NCBI GenBank assembly: GCA_937864935.1
Contig: CALMDN010000108.1
Location: forward strand, 1 to 6,543
Direction: 5' to 3'
DNA from: an uncultured Bacteroidales bacterium
GTDB lineage: Bacteria; Bacteroidota; Bacteroidia; Bacteroidales; Lentimicrobiaceae
Length of the DNA: 6,543 bases
The notes under the pieces are model-generated. The model did no database searches, was not told the DNA's origin, and saw only the letters and a program-made list of their open reading frames with translations. Made by a program: the position numbers and the translations under genes. How positions within the stretch are numbered: position 1 is the first letter of the stretch; each line of letters starts with the position of its first letter. Of this stretch, positions 6,074-6,543 are shown one piece after another.

Positions 6074-6543
6074 ATGAAAGAAACATTTGAAAAAATCAAT
6101 AGTTTATCCCGCAAATACAGGGAATATACTGCACAGAACCTGTCGAAGCTGATACAGATCAGATCGACCAGTATGTTTGAGCGGGAGGTTCAGCTGGAGC
6201 TGAAGCGCCAGATGGAAGAGGCCGGATTCGATGAAGTGCGCATCGATGGTCTGGGCAATGTGATCGGACGGATCGGCAACGGTAAACGAATCCTGGCCAT
6301 CGACGGCCACATGGATACCGTTGATGTGGGCAATGAAGCCAACTGGACCTTCGATCCATTCAGCGGGGAGATTAAAGATGGCTATGTTCATGGTCGCGGA
6401 ACCGTTGACCAGAAGGGTGGTCCGGCTGCAGCTGTCACCAGCGGGAGGATACTGAAGGAACTTGGCTTTGACCGCGATCTGACCATTCTGGTGGTTGGCA
6501 GTGTGATGGAAGAAGCCTGTGATGGTTTGTGCTGGAAATACCT
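6074..6543 (+). CDS. ygeY: YgeY-like M20 family metallohydrolase (N-terminal part)
   Basis: The frame starts at ATG 6074 and is open for 156 codons to the window edge; a full-length member has about 400 residues. It is an M20-type, probably zinc-dependent amidohydrolase. The metal and catalytic residues of the first half are present: H79 and D81 in DGHMDTV, D112 in GRGTVDQKGG (bridging ligand), and E146-E147 in MEEACDG (general base and metal ligand). The pattern NWTFDPFSG (90-98) and especially EEACDGLCWKY (146-156) closely resemble E. coli YgeY as recalled, and separate it from ArgE, DapE and carboxypeptidase G2. Automated annotation calls this family 'selenium metabolism hydrolase', a name based on gene neighbourhoods. 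In E. coli ygeY lies by ygeW, ygeX and xdh genes in a cluster linked to anaerobic purine use. Here it follows xdhB by 38 bp without a visible terminator, so co-transcription is likely. The exact substrate is unknown. Confidence 0.88.
   Translation, partial: MKETFEKINSLSRKYREYTAQNLSKLIQIRSTSMFEREVQLELKRQMEEAGFDEVRIDGLGNVIGRIGNGKRILAIDGHMDTVDVGNEANWTFDPFSGEIKDGYVHGRGTVDQKGGPAAAVTSGRILKELGFDRDLTILVVGSVMEEACDGLCWKY

Noticed and set aside
5658..6086. 142-codon minus-strand open frame across the xdhB end
   Set aside because: It is antisense to conserved xdhB sequence; its hydrophobic, Tyr/Ser-rich N-terminus is only the complement of the purine-rich repeat.
1502..6543. A selenocysteine-containing enzyme, suggested by the 'selenium metabolism hydrolase' name of the YgeY family
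   Set aside because: No in-frame TGA interrupts any of the four genes, and the accessory gene is a classical xdhC; the family name comes from gene neighbourhoods only.

Overview
The window looks like a chromosomal fragment from a member of the Bacteroidota, probably an anaerobic or facultative Bacteroidales-type lineage. Four things suggest this: the start of a large lipoprotein of the alpha-2-macroglobulin type common in that phylum, a promoter-like TTTG-N19-TACTTTAG pair close to the Bacteroidota consensus, no convincing Shine-Dalgarno sequences at most starts, and GC-rich REP-like hairpins in an AT-rich spacer. The assignment is an inference; no rRNA or other taxonomic marker gene is present.

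Layout. Positions 1-468 (minus strand) hold the N-terminal 156 codons of a secreted lipoprotein with a bacterial Ig-like domain. Positions 469-801 have no gene but carry a roughly 200-bp nested inverted repeat (two REP-like GC hairpins facing each other around a perfect 20-bp stem) and a separate 9-bp hairpin. Positions 802-1353 (minus) encode a RimJ/RimL-type GNAT acetyltransferase. A 148-bp divergent intergenic region follows. Then comes a tight plus-strand operon: xdhC (1502-2281), xdhA (2281-3732) and xdhB (3729-6035), with a 1-bp and a 4-bp overlap between stops and starts. After 38 bp of mostly low-complexity sequence comes ygeY (6074 onward), cut off by the window end.

How the genes work together. 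XdhA (two [2Fe-2S] clusters plus FAD) and XdhB (molybdenum cofactor) form a bacterial xanthine dehydrogenase, and XdhC delivers the sulfurated molybdenum cofactor. All the purine-specific active-site residues that could be located by comparison with bovine xanthine dehydrogenase are present, so the substrate is very likely hypoxanthine/xanthine (or urate in the reverse direction) rather than an aldehyde or CO. The next gene is an M20-family hydrolase closely resembling E. coli YgeY, which in enterobacteria and gut anaerobes sits in the anaerobic purine/urate degradation cluster (ygeW, ygeX, ygeY, ssnA, hydA/hyuA, xdhD). The most interesting reading of the window is that it is the 5' part of a Bacteroidota version of that purine-catabolic locus, with the rest lying downstream of the window end.
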